DNA of 64,000 nucleotides from Haliscomenobacter sp. (GCA_016707205.1 JADJHZ010000001.1:248001-312000); one strand, 5' to 3'; counted from the stretch's first letter, positions 16,087-26,695 are shown. Numbers and translations: made by a program. The notes: generated from the sequence alone by a model not told the origin.

Positions 16087-17028
16087 ATGGTGGAACCGAA
16101 AACACAACAAACGACGGATACGCTATTGATGGTGCGGCCGGCACATTTTGGATTCAATGAAGAAACGGCAGGCAATAACGCGTTTCAGGTCAACGACGAA
16201 TCCCTTTCCATGGAGGAGATCCAGGAGCGGGCGAAAAATGAATTCGATGCGTTTGTCGCTAAGCTTCGCGCTGCGGGCGTGGAAGTCATCGTCGTTGAAG
16301 ACAACAGCGACCCGTTTACCCCGGATGCCGTATTCCCAAATAATTGGGTGACCTTCCACGAAGATGGCGCCGTGATCACGTATCCAATGTTTGCTCCCAA
16401 ACGCCGGCTGGAGCGCCGGGAGGATGTGCTGGAAGCCCTGAACCAAACGTTTTATATCGACGACCGGCTTAAACTAGAGTGGCACGAGGGGCAAAACCGC
16501 TTTCTGGAAGGAACCGGCAGTATGATCCTCGACCGCCCCAACCAATTGGTCTATGCCTGCCTGAGCGAACGCACCCATGAAGATTTGCTGGAGGAGTTCT
16601 GCACCTTCACCGGGTATGAAAAAGTCGTTTTTCATGCGGTAGACGGGAAAGGCCAGCCCATTTACCATACCAACGTCATGATGGCGCTGGGAGAAACCTT
16701 TGCCATTATAGCGCTGGATACCATCGCCGACCCTAAAGAGAAAGCAAAGGTATTGGCCCATGTACACCAGTCCAATAAAGAAGTCGTCGAGATTTCCCTG
16801 GAACAAATGATGGCCTTTGCCGGCAATATGTTGCAAGTGCACAACAAAGCCGGACAGACCTTCCTGGTGATGTCCGAGCAGGCCTACCTGTCGTTGAGCG
16901 AAAACCAGATTGCCCGTATTCAGGCGCATACCCAAATCCTGTATAGCCCCATCCCAACAATTGAAACCTACGGAGGAGGCAGCGCCCGGTGCATGATGGC
17001 GGAGGTGTTTTTGCCGAGAAGAGGGTAG
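16087..17028 (+). CDS. ctlX: Arginine deiminase-related hydrolase CtlX
   Basis: A 313-residue protein of the amidinotransferase/deiminase (pentein) superfamily, closest to CtlX, named for citrulline utilisation. MVRPAHFGFNEETAGNNAFQ near the N-terminus is characteristic. The catalytic Cys is probably C302 in GGGSARCMMAEVF, with the His in PIYHTNVMMALG. The ATG at 16087 is chosen because a -7 box lies just upstream and the conserved sequence begins within 15 residues. The exact substrate among citrulline, arginine or related guanidino compounds is not decided by sequence. Confidence 0.82.
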   Translation: MVEPKTQQTTDTLLMVRPAHFGFNEETAGNNAFQVNDESLSMEEIQERAKNEFDAFVAKLRAAGVEVIVVEDNSDPFTPDAVFPNNWVTFHEDGAVITYPMFAPKRRLERREDVLEALNQTFYIDDRLKLEWHEGQNRFLEGTGSMILDRPNQLVYACLSERTHEDLLEEFCTFTGYEKVVFHAVDGKGQPIYHTNVMMALGETFAIIALDTIADPKEKAKVLAHVHQSNKEVVEISLEQMMAFAGNMLQVHNKAGQTFLVMSEQAYLSLSENQIARIQAHTQILYSPIPTIETYGGGSARCMMAEVFLPRRG

Positions 17029-17374
17029 GGGGTGTGCCATGCCTTAGACTGAAATATCGGGAGCTCCCCTGGTCTTTAACTTTTTTTTTAAATTTATAAT
17101 CTTTTTAAGATTAAATTTAAGTTAATTCTTATAAAAAAGCAATGTTTTCTAATTTTCAGCCATCTTTGAAAATTTCCTTTTGATTCCCTCTTGCTCAAGG
17201 CGTTTTTATTCTAATGATTTAGCAAAGGAGAAAAAATCTAATTTTCCAATGATCCTTTAAACGGCTGAATATTAGTATCAAATCTAACGTAGAGTTAATA
17301 TGGATTTCAAAAGGGGAGGTTAATTTTGCCAAAAGTTTTGGTCATTCTCATTGTATCACAAAATTAACTAGTTT
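17029..17374. other. AT-rich leader/promoter region of the TonB receptor
   Basis: This stretch is far richer in A and T than its surroundings, with many poly-T and poly-A runs, and has no supported gene. A -7 box (TAATTTTG, 17321-17328) lies 46 bases before the receptor ATG. Confidence 0.5.
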
Positions 17375-20300
17375 ATGAAATTGTCTTATGCGTTAAAGGC
17401 GCTCGGAACGGCGGCACTCCTCATAGCTGTTCAATTTGGCGCTTTGGCTCAGGTTACTACCTCGTCTTTGGTTGGTATTGTAACTGATACCGAAAAAGAA
17501 GTTTTGATTGGAGCCAACATTGTCGCCGTACATAATACTTCAGGCACTACCTATGGGACTGCTTCGGATGTAGATGGGACCTATCGCATTCCCGGGATGC
17601 GTATTGGCGGTCCATACACCATTACCTTTTCCTACACAGGCTATGACGAGAAAATTATTGAAAACATCTATCTGAGTTTGGGTACTGCTTCCACCCTTAA
17701 CGTTGAGTTGAATGAAATTGCCATCGAATTGGAAGGGATAGTAGTCACTTCCACCAGAAACGCTTTGATTTCCAGTGACCGTACTGGCGCTGCTCTTCAA
17801 TTTGACACCCGGGCGATCAATTCGCTGCCTACTATCGGCCGTACCATTAACGATATTACGTCCTACAATATTTATGGAAGAGGTAGTTCGTTTGCCGGCC
17901 AGGATAGCCGTTTTAACAGCTTTACGATTGACGGGGCTGTTTTCAACAACGGCTTTGGCTTGGGTAGTTCAGCAATTGCTGGCGGCCGTACCGGCACAAC
18001 GGCTATTTCGCTGGATGCACTGGAAGAATTGCAGGTGAATATTGCTCCTTTTGACGTACGCCAATCGGGGTTCGCCGGAGCAGGCATTAACGCCGTTACG
18101 CGCTCCGGGACAAACGAGTTCTCCGGTTCTGCTTACCACATCTGGAGAACGGATGACATGGTTGGGGAAAAGGCAGATGGGCAAAAGATTCCTGCTGTGG
18201 TCATTGACGAAAAAACGACCGGTTTGCGCTTTGGGGGTCCGATCATCAAAAACAAACTGTTCTTTTTTGTCAACGCCGAGCAGTACAAGAGTACCAACCC
18301 GGCCCTGAGCTGGCAGTTAAGCAAGGCTGGCGCTACGGGTAACGTCTCCCGCGTAACGGAAGCTGACCTCCTTGATCTCTCCAAGTTTATGAAGGATAAT
18401 TTCGACTATGACATGGGGCAGTTGGAGGACTTCAATAACGATGTGACCAGCGAAAAGGCAATGATCCGTTTGGATTACAACATCAGCAACAAGCACAAAG
18501 CATCGCTTCGGTATTCCCATCACAACTCGGAGTCAGAACAGCTGATCAGTGGTTCGAACAGTAGCTTCACCGCTGGAAACGGAAACCGCCAGAACTCCCA
18601 GCCTGCGATGTCTGCTGAAAACACGGGGTACATCATTTTGGACAACACCCGTTCTATTGCGTTTGAATTGAACTCCATCCTGAGCAATAAAGCGTCTAAC
18701 AACTTTGTGGTCACCTTCAACAAGCAAATTGAAGACAGGAAATTCCGCACCCAGGTTTTTCCAACAGTGGATATTTTAAAGGATGGGACAACGTATACAA
18801 CGGTAGGATTTGATCCGTTTACTCCAAACAACCAGTTGAATTACAGCACGCTGAACGTTGTAAACAACTACAACTTGTCTGTAAATAAACACTACTTCAC
18901 GTTTGGTCTGGGGTATGAATTTTTCCAATCCAATAACGTCTTCTTCCCTGCCTCGAACGGCGTTTATGTGTACAACTCCATTGAAGACTTCAAAACGGCA
19001 GCGCTGGCGTATAAAGCCAACCCAAATGCAACGGTTTCCCCTGTTACCGTAAACCGGTACAACCTTCGTTACTCTCTGTTGCCAGGAGGGGCGGAACCGC
19101 TTCAGGTGTTGAAACTCTCCACGTTCTCCGGGTATGTACAGGATGAGATTCAGGTTTCAAATAAGTTGAAAGTCACGGCTGGTCTTCGCGCCGATTTGTT
19201 CATGTATGACGACGGCACTGCCGCTGATTTCTATAACCCCGTAGTGGGCGCCCTTACTTTTAAAGATGAAAATGGGGAAAACCTCGCCATCAACACGGGA
19301 GCATTCCCTAGCGCGAACCTTCAGCTTTCTCCGCGTTTGGGCTTTAATTATGACGTAACCGGAAACCAAACAACGCAGCTTCGCGGCGGTACGGGGATTT
19401 TTGTCGCTCGTATCCCTCAGGTGTTGGTATCTAACCAGTTGGGGAATAACGGCGTGAACACGGCCGTTATCAACGTAACGAATACAACTGCTTACCCCTT
19501 TACTCCTGATCCAAGCCGGTTCGCTCCATCTTCCACGGATATCACCAAACTCTCTGGGTACGTTATCAACGCCTCCAAAGAAGATCTGAAATATCCCACG
19601 GTTTGGAAAAGCAACCTGGCCATCGACCAGCAACTTCCGATGGGCTTTATCTTCACTATCGAGGGATTGTACAACAAGACCCTGCAAGGGTTGCGTTATA
19701 TCGATGCCAACCTGAAAGGTCCGGACCGCATCTTTACCGGCGCGGATAATCGCGACCGATTCCCTGCTTCCGGCTTAAGCGGATCTGCCGTAACTCCCGC
19801 CCGTTTTATCAACCCGGTCATTTCGAACGCGTTCATTCTTTCCAACACGGATGCGGGCTATTCCTATACCTTCACCGCTAAACTGGAAAAACCAGCGATC
19901 AAAGGCTTCGGGGGTTCCGTGGGATATACCTATGGCAAAGCTACCGATTTACAATCGGTAGGCAGTACGGTTCAGGCCAACACGCCATCTGCTATCGGCC
20001 AGAACTATCTGGAGGAATCTTACGCGGATAACGATTTTCGCCATCGCTTAGGAGGATACCTCACGTACCGGATAAACTATGGCGGCCAGTACGGTGGTTC
20101 TACTGAAATTACCCTGGCAGGAACCAGTTCAAGCGGTTCAACCCACAGTTATATTTATGGTAATGATTATAACGGAGACGGTCAAGGTAATAATGATCTC
20201 CTTTACATTCCAAACGCAGGCAATCAGATTCTTTTCCGTCAATTTACTTCCGGAGGTGTTACGTTTACGCCAGAACAGCAGCAAGCAGCCTGGGAAAACT

Positions 20301-20707
20301 TCATCAAAGCCGATGAATATCTGAATTCTCGCCGCGGCCAATATGCAGAGCGCAACGGCGCCACAACGCCATGGTTTACCAGAGTAGATCTTTCTATTGT
20401 TCAGGAACTGTTTGTTAAGGTTGGGAAAAAGCGGAATGCTATTCAGCTTCGAGCCGATATCCTCAACTTCAGTAACATGCTGAATGACAAGTGGGGCGTT
20501 AACTATATCCGGCCCGCAAGCAGCTTTAACCTGACCACCCCGCTGACTTTTGGAACGGTATTGGCTGACGGAACGCCTAACTTCCAGATGGCAACCACCA
20601 GAGATGCTGCCGGCAAAACGGTTCTGCTGGACAAACCTTATGTGAAGAGTATCAACGTTGGCTCTGTCTGGCAGGCTCAGTTTGGTATTCGCTATATCTT
20701 CAACTAA
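17375..20707 (+). CDS. TonB-dependent receptor, Oar-like
   Basis: A 1110-residue outer-membrane receptor. A signal peptide (cleavage after ALAQ, about residue 26) is followed by a carboxypeptidase-regulatory-like beta-sandwich (about 28-110; GTYRIPGMRIGGPYTITFSY), a plug domain with the YNIYGRG and FTIDG segments (about 120-230), and a 22-strand barrel ending in an aromatic strand (FGIRYIFN). The domain set matches Oar-type receptors. No SusD partner is next to it, so it is not a classic Sus pair. The transported ligand is unknown. A strong terminator follows. Confidence 0.88.
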   Translation: MKLSYALKALGTAALLIAVQFGALAQVTTSSLVGIVTDTEKEVLIGANIVAVHNTSGTTYGTASDVDGTYRIPGMRIGGPYTITFSYTGYDEKIIENIYLSLGTASTLNVELNEIAIELEGIVVTSTRNALISSDRTGAALQFDTRAINSLPTIGRTINDITSYNIYGRGSSFAGQDSRFNSFTIDGAVFNNGFGLGSSAIAGGRTGTTAISLDALEELQVNIAPFDVRQSGFAGAGINAVTRSGTNEFSGSAYHIWRTDDMVGEKADGQKIPAVVIDEKTTGLRFGGPIIKNKLFFFVNAEQYKSTNPALSWQLSKAGATGNVSRVTEADLLDLSKFMKDNFDYDMGQLEDFNNDVTSEKAMIRLDYNISNKHKASLRYSHHNSESEQLISGSNSSFTAGNGNRQNSQPAMSAENTGYIILDNTRSIAFELNSILSNKASNNFVVTFNKQIEDRKFRTQVFPTVDILKDGTTYTTVGFDPFTPNNQLNYSTLNVVNNYNLSVNKHYFTFGLGYEFFQSNNVFFPASNGVYVYNSIEDFKTAALAYKANPNATVSPVTVNRYNLRYSLLPGGAEPLQVLKLSTFSGYVQDEIQVSNKLKVTAGLRADLFMYDDGTAADFYNPVVGALTFKDENGENLAINTGAFPSANLQLSPRLGFNYDVTGNQTTQLRGGTGIFVARIPQVLVSNQLGNNGVNTAVINVTNTTAYPFTPDPSRFAPSSTDITKLSGYVINASKEDLKYPTVWKSNLAIDQQLPMGFIFTIEGLYNKTLQGLRYIDANLKGPDRIFTGADNRDRFPASGLSGSAVTPARFINPVISNAFILSNTDAGYSYTFTAKLEKPAIKGFGGSVGYTYGKATDLQSVGSTVQANTPSAIGQNYLEESYADNDFRHRLGGYLTYRINYGGQYGGSTEITLAGTSSSGSTHSYIYGNDYNGDGQGNNDLLYIPNAGNQILFRQFTSGGVTFTPEQQQAAWENFIKADEYLNSRRGQYAERNGATTPWFTRVDLSIVQELFVKVGKKRNAIQLRADILNFSNMLNDKWGVNYIRPASSFNLTTPLTFGTVLADGTPNFQMATTRDAAGKTVLLDKPYVKSINVGSVWQAQFGIRYIFN

Positions 20708-20753
20708 CTGTTGATAAGGAAAAGATCTATTTAAAGATCTTTGGACAAAAGAA

Positions 20754-20790
20754 GAAAGGGGGCGTTTCCAAACCGGAAACGCCCTCTTTC
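20754..20790. terminator. Bidirectional terminator between TonB receptor and phoD-like gene
   Basis: A 16-base stem with one mismatch (GAAAGGGGGCGTTTCC against GGAAACGCCCTCTTTC) and a 5-base loop, ending at the stop codon of the convergent phosphatase gene. Confidence 0.8.
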
Positions 20791-22337
20791 TATTTGAGGA
20801 TTATCTGATTTGCCCCTTGGGGGATCACGCACGATTTTCCGACCTGATCCATATATTCATGGGAATCCTTATTCACATAGTGCCAAAAACATTGGACCTG
20901 GTCTTTAAAGATTACCACCTCGACATACCCATGATCCCTGAGGTTAACATATTCCAAATCCTGGTTTTCCGGGTGCGCATACAATTCTTTCTCCCATCTT
21001 AAAACGGTCTCTAAGGGATTGCCGGAGTCCCAGTTGCCCGACGAAATGGAAGGTACCCCCACCTCAACGGCTATTGGTTTTGTTGTATGAAATGGATCAG
21101 GTATTTCGAACGCCCAGGAACAGTGACTATCCCCGGAAAGGAATAGGATATTCCTGATGGAATTCAATGAAAAGGAGCTGAGCACTTCATTTCGTTCGCC
21201 GGGATAGCCAGACCAATTGTCCGCTTTTCGCGTTGCTATATTGGGGATAACCGGTGAGAAATTGTACTCCGCAAAAAGCACGGGGTTGCCAATCAGTTTC
21301 CACGTTGCCTTCGTCTTTGTCAGGCCATCGATCAACCATTCCGATTGCCGTTGTCCGAGCAGGCGTCTTTCAGGGCTGGTGAACCCCCTTTCAGTCGGGG
21401 CCATTTGTTCTGTTCTTCCCTCCAGGCGGCCATCTAACAAAAACAGTTCAGCCAATTCCCCGAAGGATACCTTCCGGAAAAGTGCGGGTTGATCCTTGAT
21501 GGCGACCCATTCGTAAAAAGCTTTTCGGGCATGCTTCTTTCGTTCTTCAAAATCGCCTTCCTCTTCAGGGTTATGCCCTTGAGCTCCTGTTTGATAGGCG
21601 TCGTTGGCTATTTCATGATCATCCCAAATATGAATAAATGGATGCCGTTGATGGGCATATCTCAATTGGGCATCCAAACGGTATTGGGCGTATCTGGTTC
21701 GATAATCCAGCAAAGTGACTAACTCTTTTTTGGGCAAAGGGATCCGGTCGCTGAGTTCAATAAACCGGGCAGAAAAACCTTCATAGATATAGTCTCCAAG
21801 GTGAACGACAGCGTCTATTTTCTCCTTTTTATCCCCAATAGCTTGAAATGCGTTGAAATACCCCGCTTCATAAGCGTTGCAACTGATTACAACCAGCCTG
21901 ATGGAATCTGGATTTTCCGGCAGGGTTTTTGTTCGTCCAACAACGGATGTTTTGCCATTGAAGGCAAAACTGTACCAATAGTACCTGCCTGGTTGGAGCC
22001 CGGAAACCAATTGTTTTACCGTATAATCACGGGTATGATCCGTTTTTATAACCCCTTTTTGGACGATCTTTTTTTGCAGGGAATCGAGTGCTATTTTCCA
22101 GGACAACTCGATCTCTCCCTCATATTCGGGGGTAACCCGGGTCCAAATAACCAGTTCACGGGAGGTGGGATCCCCAGAGGCTACTCCATGGTAGAAAGGG
22201 GCCAGGCTTTTTTCAAAAAAGGATTCTGTTTCGCCTGCCATGAATATGGGTAACGCGGAAGAGGCATTTCGATTACATGACCAAAAGGTTAGTGCCGTGA
22301 TGAAAAACAAACAAGCGGATAATGGAGTTTTAGACAT
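20790..22337 (-). CDS. phoD: PhoD-family alkaline phosphatase/phosphodiesterase, lipoprotein
   Basis: A 515-residue metallophosphoesterase. The N-terminus ends in WSCN, a lipobox at about residue 20, so it is probably lipid-anchored. An N-terminal domain with ASGDPTSRELVIWTRVTPE, typical of PhoD, is followed by the catalytic domain with metal-binding motifs VVHLGDYIYEG, WDDHEIANDAY and SGDSHCSWAF. Members hydrolyse phosphomonoesters and diesters, including teichoic acid and phospholipid head groups; the natural substrate here is unknown. It is convergent with the TonB receptor. Confidence 0.88.
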   Translation of the reverse strand: MSKTPLSACLFFITALTFWSCNRNASSALPIFMAGETESFFEKSLAPFYHGVASGDPTSRELVIWTRVTPEYEGEIELSWKIALDSLQKKIVQKGVIKTDHTRDYTVKQLVSGLQPGRYYWYSFAFNGKTSVVGRTKTLPENPDSIRLVVISCNAYEAGYFNAFQAIGDKKEKIDAVVHLGDYIYEGFSARFIELSDRIPLPKKELVTLLDYRTRYAQYRLDAQLRYAHQRHPFIHIWDDHEIANDAYQTGAQGHNPEEEGDFEERKKHARKAFYEWVAIKDQPALFRKVSFGELAELFLLDGRLEGRTEQMAPTERGFTSPERRLLGQRQSEWLIDGLTKTKATWKLIGNPVLFAEYNFSPVIPNIATRKADNWSGYPGERNEVLSSFSLNSIRNILFLSGDSHCSWAFEIPDPFHTTKPIAVEVGVPSISSGNWDSGNPLETVLRWEKELYAHPENQDLEYVNLRDHGYVEVVIFKDQVQCFWHYVNKDSHEYMDQVGKSCVIPQGANQIILK

Positions 22338-22551
22338 GGGAGCTACGCGGTTAAGTGGGAAAAGACTAAATCGTTGTATTGGAGCAGGGAGAATTTACAG
22401 TTATATCCATGGCGCGAAGTGGTTTGGGAAACATCCAATTTACTTCGTTTGCTTAAGGAAGGGATTGGAACGTCCAACTTTTTCTAAGTATAGATCAAAG
22501 AATTCTAACCCTTTTATTGAAAATTATTTCGATCCCTCTTTTTGAAAAGCT

Positions 22552-23331
22552 ATGACGTCAACCAAAAAAATCGGCCTCGCCCTCTCCGGCGGCGGCGCCC
22601 GGGGGGTCGCGCACATTGGAGCGATCCAGGCGCTGGAAGCGCATGGAATTTTTGCGGACGTATTGTCTGGCGCAAGCGCCGGGGCTATCGTTGGAGCCCT
22701 TTATGCTGCCGGGAAAACGCCCGCAGAAATGATGGATTTTGTAAAAGACAGCAGCTTCTGGAAGATTTTCCAGATCGGCTTGCCCATAGATGGCCTGGCA
22801 AAACTGACTTACCTGAACGAACGGCTGGCCGATACGATCGAAACCGACGATTTTTCCTCACTAAAAAAGGAATTGCACATCGCCGTCGCCAATTTGAACA
22901 AGGGCAACTGCGAACTTCGAAGCAGCGGAACGCTTTTTTCTACGGTGATGGCTTCCTGTGCCGTGCCGCTGATCTTCAAGCCCATTGAACTGAACGGCGA
23001 CGTGTACGTCGATGGAGGATTGCTGAACAACCTGCCGGTTGGCCCGCTGCGGGCGGCATGCGATATCGTGATCGGCATTAATGTCATGCCCAACGTGCCG
23101 GTACCTGCCAAGGCAGTCCAAACGGCCCTCGGTATTGCCATCCGATCGTTTGAACTCTCCGTGTACGCCAATACCATTCCCAGCCTCCGTCAATGCGATG
23201 TTGTCATAGAACCGAAATCGCTCCACCAATACCACATTTTTCAGTTCAATAAATTCCAGGAAATTTACGACATCGGCTACCGGGCAACCCTGGAGGCTAT
23301 GCCGGAAATACTGGCGCTTGTGGGTGGTTAG
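22552..23331 (+). CDS. Patatin-like phospholipase
   Basis: A 259-residue acyl hydrolase with a Ser-Asp dyad. The oxyanion loop SGGGARG (residues about 10-16), the nucleophile elbow SGASAGA and the Asp motif DGGLLNNLPVG are all intact. There is no signal peptide, so it probably acts in the cytoplasm or on the inner leaflet. It belongs to the short RssA-like class rather than to the type with a barrel domain. No neighbour clarifies its lipid substrate. The 214 bases upstream, back to the phosphatase start, show no gene. Confidence 0.88.
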   Translation: MTSTKKIGLALSGGGARGVAHIGAIQALEAHGIFADVLSGASAGAIVGALYAAGKTPAEMMDFVKDSSFWKIFQIGLPIDGLAKLTYLNERLADTIETDDFSSLKKELHIAVANLNKGNCELRSSGTLFSTVMASCAVPLIFKPIELNGDVYVDGGLLNNLPVGPLRAACDIVIGINVMPNVPVPAKAVQTALGIAIRSFELSVYANTIPSLRQCDVVIEPKSLHQYHIFQFNKFQEIYDIGYRATLEAMPEILALVGG

Positions 23332-23572
23332 TGGTTGGTTCAACTGCGTACCTGAGGCAAACTTGACTCGCTTTTAATGACTTTTGACCCGACGTAGCGG
23401 ATAGTCTGTACGGGAAAGTTAAATATTTTTCAAAAAATTAACTTAAAAAAATAACTTGTATAATATATTATATAAAATACTTTCTTAATAAAACTTTGTT
23501 AGCGCTGGGCTCTTGCCTCGCGCTCAGTATCTATTTGAGGCTCCAGCCTCTACCACCGTGTCCGTCCACCGT
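23332..23572. other. AT-rich intergenic region with short GACGG words next to the LysM gene stop
   Basis: No gene is visible. The middle (about 23420-23500) is nearly pure A/T. Next to the minus-strand stop at 23573 the minus strand reads AGACGGT, GGACGGA, CACGGTG, GTAGAGG: weak heptamers resembling the post-stop arrays elsewhere. A perfect palindrome GAGGCT-CC-AGCCTC lies at 23537-23550. Confidence 0.4.
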
Positions 23573-25312
23573 CTAATTAATGTACAGCCTTTGGAAGGGA
23601 ATAATCGTTTCCCCGGCGCTCAGGTTGTTGAGTTTGCGCACCGTTTCCAAGGTGATCCCGTATCTTCTGGAAATGCTGGTCAGCGTTTCTCCATCCTTTA
23701 CGATATGGATACGCCGGGCTGCAGATTTAGTTTCCCATGTATTCGGGCTTTTGGGTACCATGTTTACATTATACGAATCGGGTCCTGCCGAAGGAACGGC
23801 GGTTTTTGCCGTATATTCATAAGGCGCCGGAGCGGTAAGGGCCGGGTTGTTTTTCAGGTAGGCATTGGGATCCGTCACGGGTTCGTATAAGGGCTGATTG
23901 GAATTATACGCACCGGGAACGGGGCCGTAATATAGCTGGGAAGAAGCAGTCGTAGCGGGAGCCGGCGAGGGGCTCTCCGAATAGGAGCGCGGCGTTAGTT
24001 CGTTAGCAGCGGAGGCCGTTTCCGTCCAATAGGGATCCTGATAGTATTTGCTGGTTGGGGTGGTTGGAGGATTGACGGTTTCGTAGGAATCCAGGGCGCC
24101 GCGATCTTCCGAAGGTTCGCAATCGGACGTTTTAACTACATCTCCGGGGCGAAGGACCGTAGTGGGGGAGAGGTTGTTGAAATAGCGGAAGCGCTCTTCG
24201 GTATACCCGTATTTTCTGGCGAGAGAACCTGCGGTTTCTCCGGTTTGAACGGTTACGGTCTCCTGCGCGCCGACCCACGCCGGAACGGCGCCCGACGCAG
24301 CCGGCTTATTTGGAGACCTGGATTGCGCCGTAGCGGGGAAGTCATAGGAATCGGCCTTAGCGGGGGGTTCTATGAACAATTTCATCCCCGGATAAAGGGT
24401 CGTATTGTTGTCCAGGTTATTCCATGCCTGGAGATCGGAAACATAGAGTTGGTAGCGGCGGGAAATACTAAACTGACTTTCCCCTTTTTCCACGACGTGT
24501 ATTCTGGGGGCGTATGTTTTGTTCGCCGGCATCTGCATCTGGTCGTAACTGGCAGGGCTTCTGGAGGTCATGGTCCCTTCCATAATCCGGGCCATTCCCA
24601 GTTCGCAGACCCGTCGGAGGTAATTTTCTGCCTCCGTCCCATTGACCCGTTTGAGCTTGAAACTGGAATTCACCGATCCGCTGCGCTCCTCCACAATTCC
24701 AAATTCAGGAACTACATAGATGTCCAGATAGTTATTAGCCGTGATATAGGTTTGCCGGAAAACATAGGTTGAGCAAGGTCCATAGCCGGCAATTTCCATA
24801 TAGAAGACCCTGCCGCGGGCGTCGTTTGCCGAGAGATCCCCGGTAGTAGAACGGCCGTCACGGAAAAAGTCAAAGCGGTATTGCGCGGAGGTAGCCGAAA
24901 CGGCCACGCCCGTGTTCTTGTAGTAGTTGGCCTGGCGGACTTGGGCTACCCGGTATTGTCCGTTTCCAATGGGAGAAACAATATAAAATTGATGAATTTT
25001 ATTGTTAATGGCATCCATCAAGGCAGGCCCCAGAATGGAACGGTCCTGGGAATTACAATTGATCATGGCGGCAGGAAGAGAAGGCTGGACCGGGGATTGG
25101 TTTTCAAGACCGATTTCCAGTAATAATTTTTCGGTCTCGCTGATAAATACCGAGTAAATGATAAATTCGCTACCCGCCTTGGTCTCTGGATATACGTATT
25201 CGAGGCGGTCTACGCAATTCGGATCGTAATATAAAAAGTAAGAAGCGGCGAATAACGAGTTGCCTAAAAAAAACAGGATCAGCAAGTTAGATAGAACAAG
25301 CAGATTTTTCAT
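23573..25312 (-). CDS. Secreted LysM-repeat protein, 579 aa
   Basis: A signal peptide (residues about 1-23, ending LFAAS) is followed by an N-terminal domain of about 250 residues that I do not recognise, rich in Tyr and with several cysteines. Three LysM peptidoglycan-binding repeats come next: HVVEKGESQFSISRRYQL, VTVQTGETAGSLARKYGY and, at the extreme C-terminus, HIVKDGETLTSISRRYGI. A Pro/Ser/Thr/Tyr-rich linker separates the last two. The third repeat ends at the stop codon. It probably acts in the periplasm or outer envelope on or next to peptidoglycan; no catalytic domain is visible. Confidence 0.82.
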   Translation of the reverse strand: MKNLLVLSNLLILFFLGNSLFAASYFLYYDPNCVDRLEYVYPETKAGSEFIIYSVFISETEKLLLEIGLENQSPVQPSLPAAMINCNSQDRSILGPALMDAINNKIHQFYIVSPIGNGQYRVAQVRQANYYKNTGVAVSATSAQYRFDFFRDGRSTTGDLSANDARGRVFYMEIAGYGPCSTYVFRQTYITANNYLDIYVVPEFGIVEERSGSVNSSFKLKRVNGTEAENYLRRVCELGMARIMEGTMTSRSPASYDQMQMPANKTYAPRIHVVEKGESQFSISRRYQLYVSDLQAWNNLDNNTTLYPGMKLFIEPPAKADSYDFPATAQSRSPNKPAASGAVPAWVGAQETVTVQTGETAGSLARKYGYTEERFRYFNNLSPTTVLRPGDVVKTSDCEPSEDRGALDSYETVNPPTTPTSKYYQDPYWTETASAANELTPRSYSESPSPAPATTASSQLYYGPVPGAYNSNQPLYEPVTDPNAYLKNNPALTAPAPYEYTAKTAVPSAGPDSYNVNMVPKSPNTWETKSAARRIHIVKDGETLTSISRRYGITLETVRKLNNLSAGETIIPFQRLYIN

Positions 25313-25467
25313 GGTATCAGTGTCTTAATTGGGGGATAAGGTACAAGGAATCAGCCATTTAATCAATGGGTTTCGCGAAATGCGCTCTTAGTGTAAACGA
25401 AAAAGGAAATAAAAATTGAGAAGACCGGGAAATCTGTTGTCCATTAACCTTCTCCATCGTATTCTGC

Positions 25468-26670
25468 CTACCGCCTGTCGTCTATAAAAGTGTCCTGGGT
25501 CTGAAACTCCTGATCCGTAGGGGTTTCTTGAAACTGGACCCGCAATTGGTATTTCGAAGAGAACGATTTGATCACCGGTCCCATCATGGTATTCAGGATT
25601 TCTTTTGCCTGAGCCCGGGCTTTATCGTAGGCATCGCTTTGATTGATATCCCTTCGGAATTCTTCCCTCAGCACGTTAAACGCCCGGTTAAAATCTTCGT
25701 CTGTGACTTCCCGCATCCAGCCGATAGACAGGCGGTCGAACTTAGGGTACACTTCGTGCGACAAAATAACTGGTTGTGGAAGGGTAACGGTGACGACCTG
25801 GTTGTTGGGGTTCAGGCTGACCTTGAAAAAGGCTTCCAGCCGGAATCCAATCTTGGCAATGCTTATCGCCGAAATCTCTACTTCCGTGGAGGATACGTTG
25901 ACCCCAAAAAATTTGGTTTTCATTTGTTTGCTCAGCCCCTTCTTATCCCGCACTTCGTAAGTAGCCAGTTCGGCAATCACTTTTTCCACTTTTTCCTGCA
26001 GCAGCCCTTCTGCTTTTCCAAAATCCTGGATGGCGGCGCGGTCTTTCAGTTTTTGCAGGAAAGGAGCAAGGCCTTCCGTAATTGCAATCCCGCAAGGCGT
26101 TTCCACCTTATTTCCTTTTCCATAGATGGTACCATCATTCATGGGCACCATAGGGGCGATAATGCTGTTGACCAGCGTACAGGTGTATTTGGAAGCCACC
26201 TCAAAAAGGATTTCCGTTGCGCCTTTAAACTGGTTGTCGTACCAGGTTTGATAAATAGCTGAAGTGGAATCCTGTAGCAGCAAAAAATCTTCGTAATAGA
26301 GATTGCGAAGGTAGGCATGCTGCTTTTCATAAGCCGCCGGGATCTGCTTTTTCTGTTCGGCGCTAAGCCCCATGCGCGTAGCCACGTGCATCAGCATGCT
26401 CATGTTCAGGTCGTAGATCAACTGGTTAAATTCCCTGCGGTAACGCCGGGGGTTGGTCAGAATCGCCAGGGCGTATTCTTCATTGACGTCAAACTGAAAA
26501 TCGGCGGGCATGTAGTTGATTTGCATCTCCTTGGGAACCCGCGTGAAATTTTTTCCTTTATTCGGAAACATCTTCAGCCCAATAACCGCAATAAAACTGA
26601 GGATTAGCACCCCAAGAAGGATTTGGCCGATTTTAAGCCCTTCGTGTTCTGTTTTCGCTTCCTGCCTCAT
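25468..26670 (-). CDS. Membrane-anchored DUF4230-like protein
   Basis: A 400-residue protein with one N-terminal helix (QILLGVLILSFIAVIGLKMF, residues 14-33) and a soluble extracytoplasmic part. The central segment with STEVEISAISIAKIGFRLEA and VTVTLPQPVILSHEV resembles DUF4230 proteins, which have an N-terminal anchor and a band-like repeat of short beta strands; their function is unknown. The C-terminal part is helical. The gene stands 155 bases upstream of the LysM gene on the same strand, and the two may be transcribed together. The family assignment is moderate. Confidence 0.6.
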   Translation of the reverse strand: MRQEAKTEHEGLKIGQILLGVLILSFIAVIGLKMFPNKGKNFTRVPKEMQINYMPADFQFDVNEEYALAILTNPRRYRREFNQLIYDLNMSMLMHVATRMGLSAEQKKQIPAAYEKQHAYLRNLYYEDFLLLQDSTSAIYQTWYDNQFKGATEILFEVASKYTCTLVNSIIAPMVPMNDGTIYGKGNKVETPCGIAITEGLAPFLQKLKDRAAIQDFGKAEGLLQEKVEKVIAELATYEVRDKKGLSKQMKTKFFGVNVSSTEVEISAISIAKIGFRLEAFFKVSLNPNNQVVTVTLPQPVILSHEVYPKFDRLSIGWMREVTDEDFNRAFNVLREEFRRDINQSDAYDKARAQAKEILNTMMGPVIKSFSSKYQLRVQFQETPTDQEFQTQDTFIDDRR

Positions 26671-26695
26671 ATTGAGAATTAAGCTTCAAAATTAA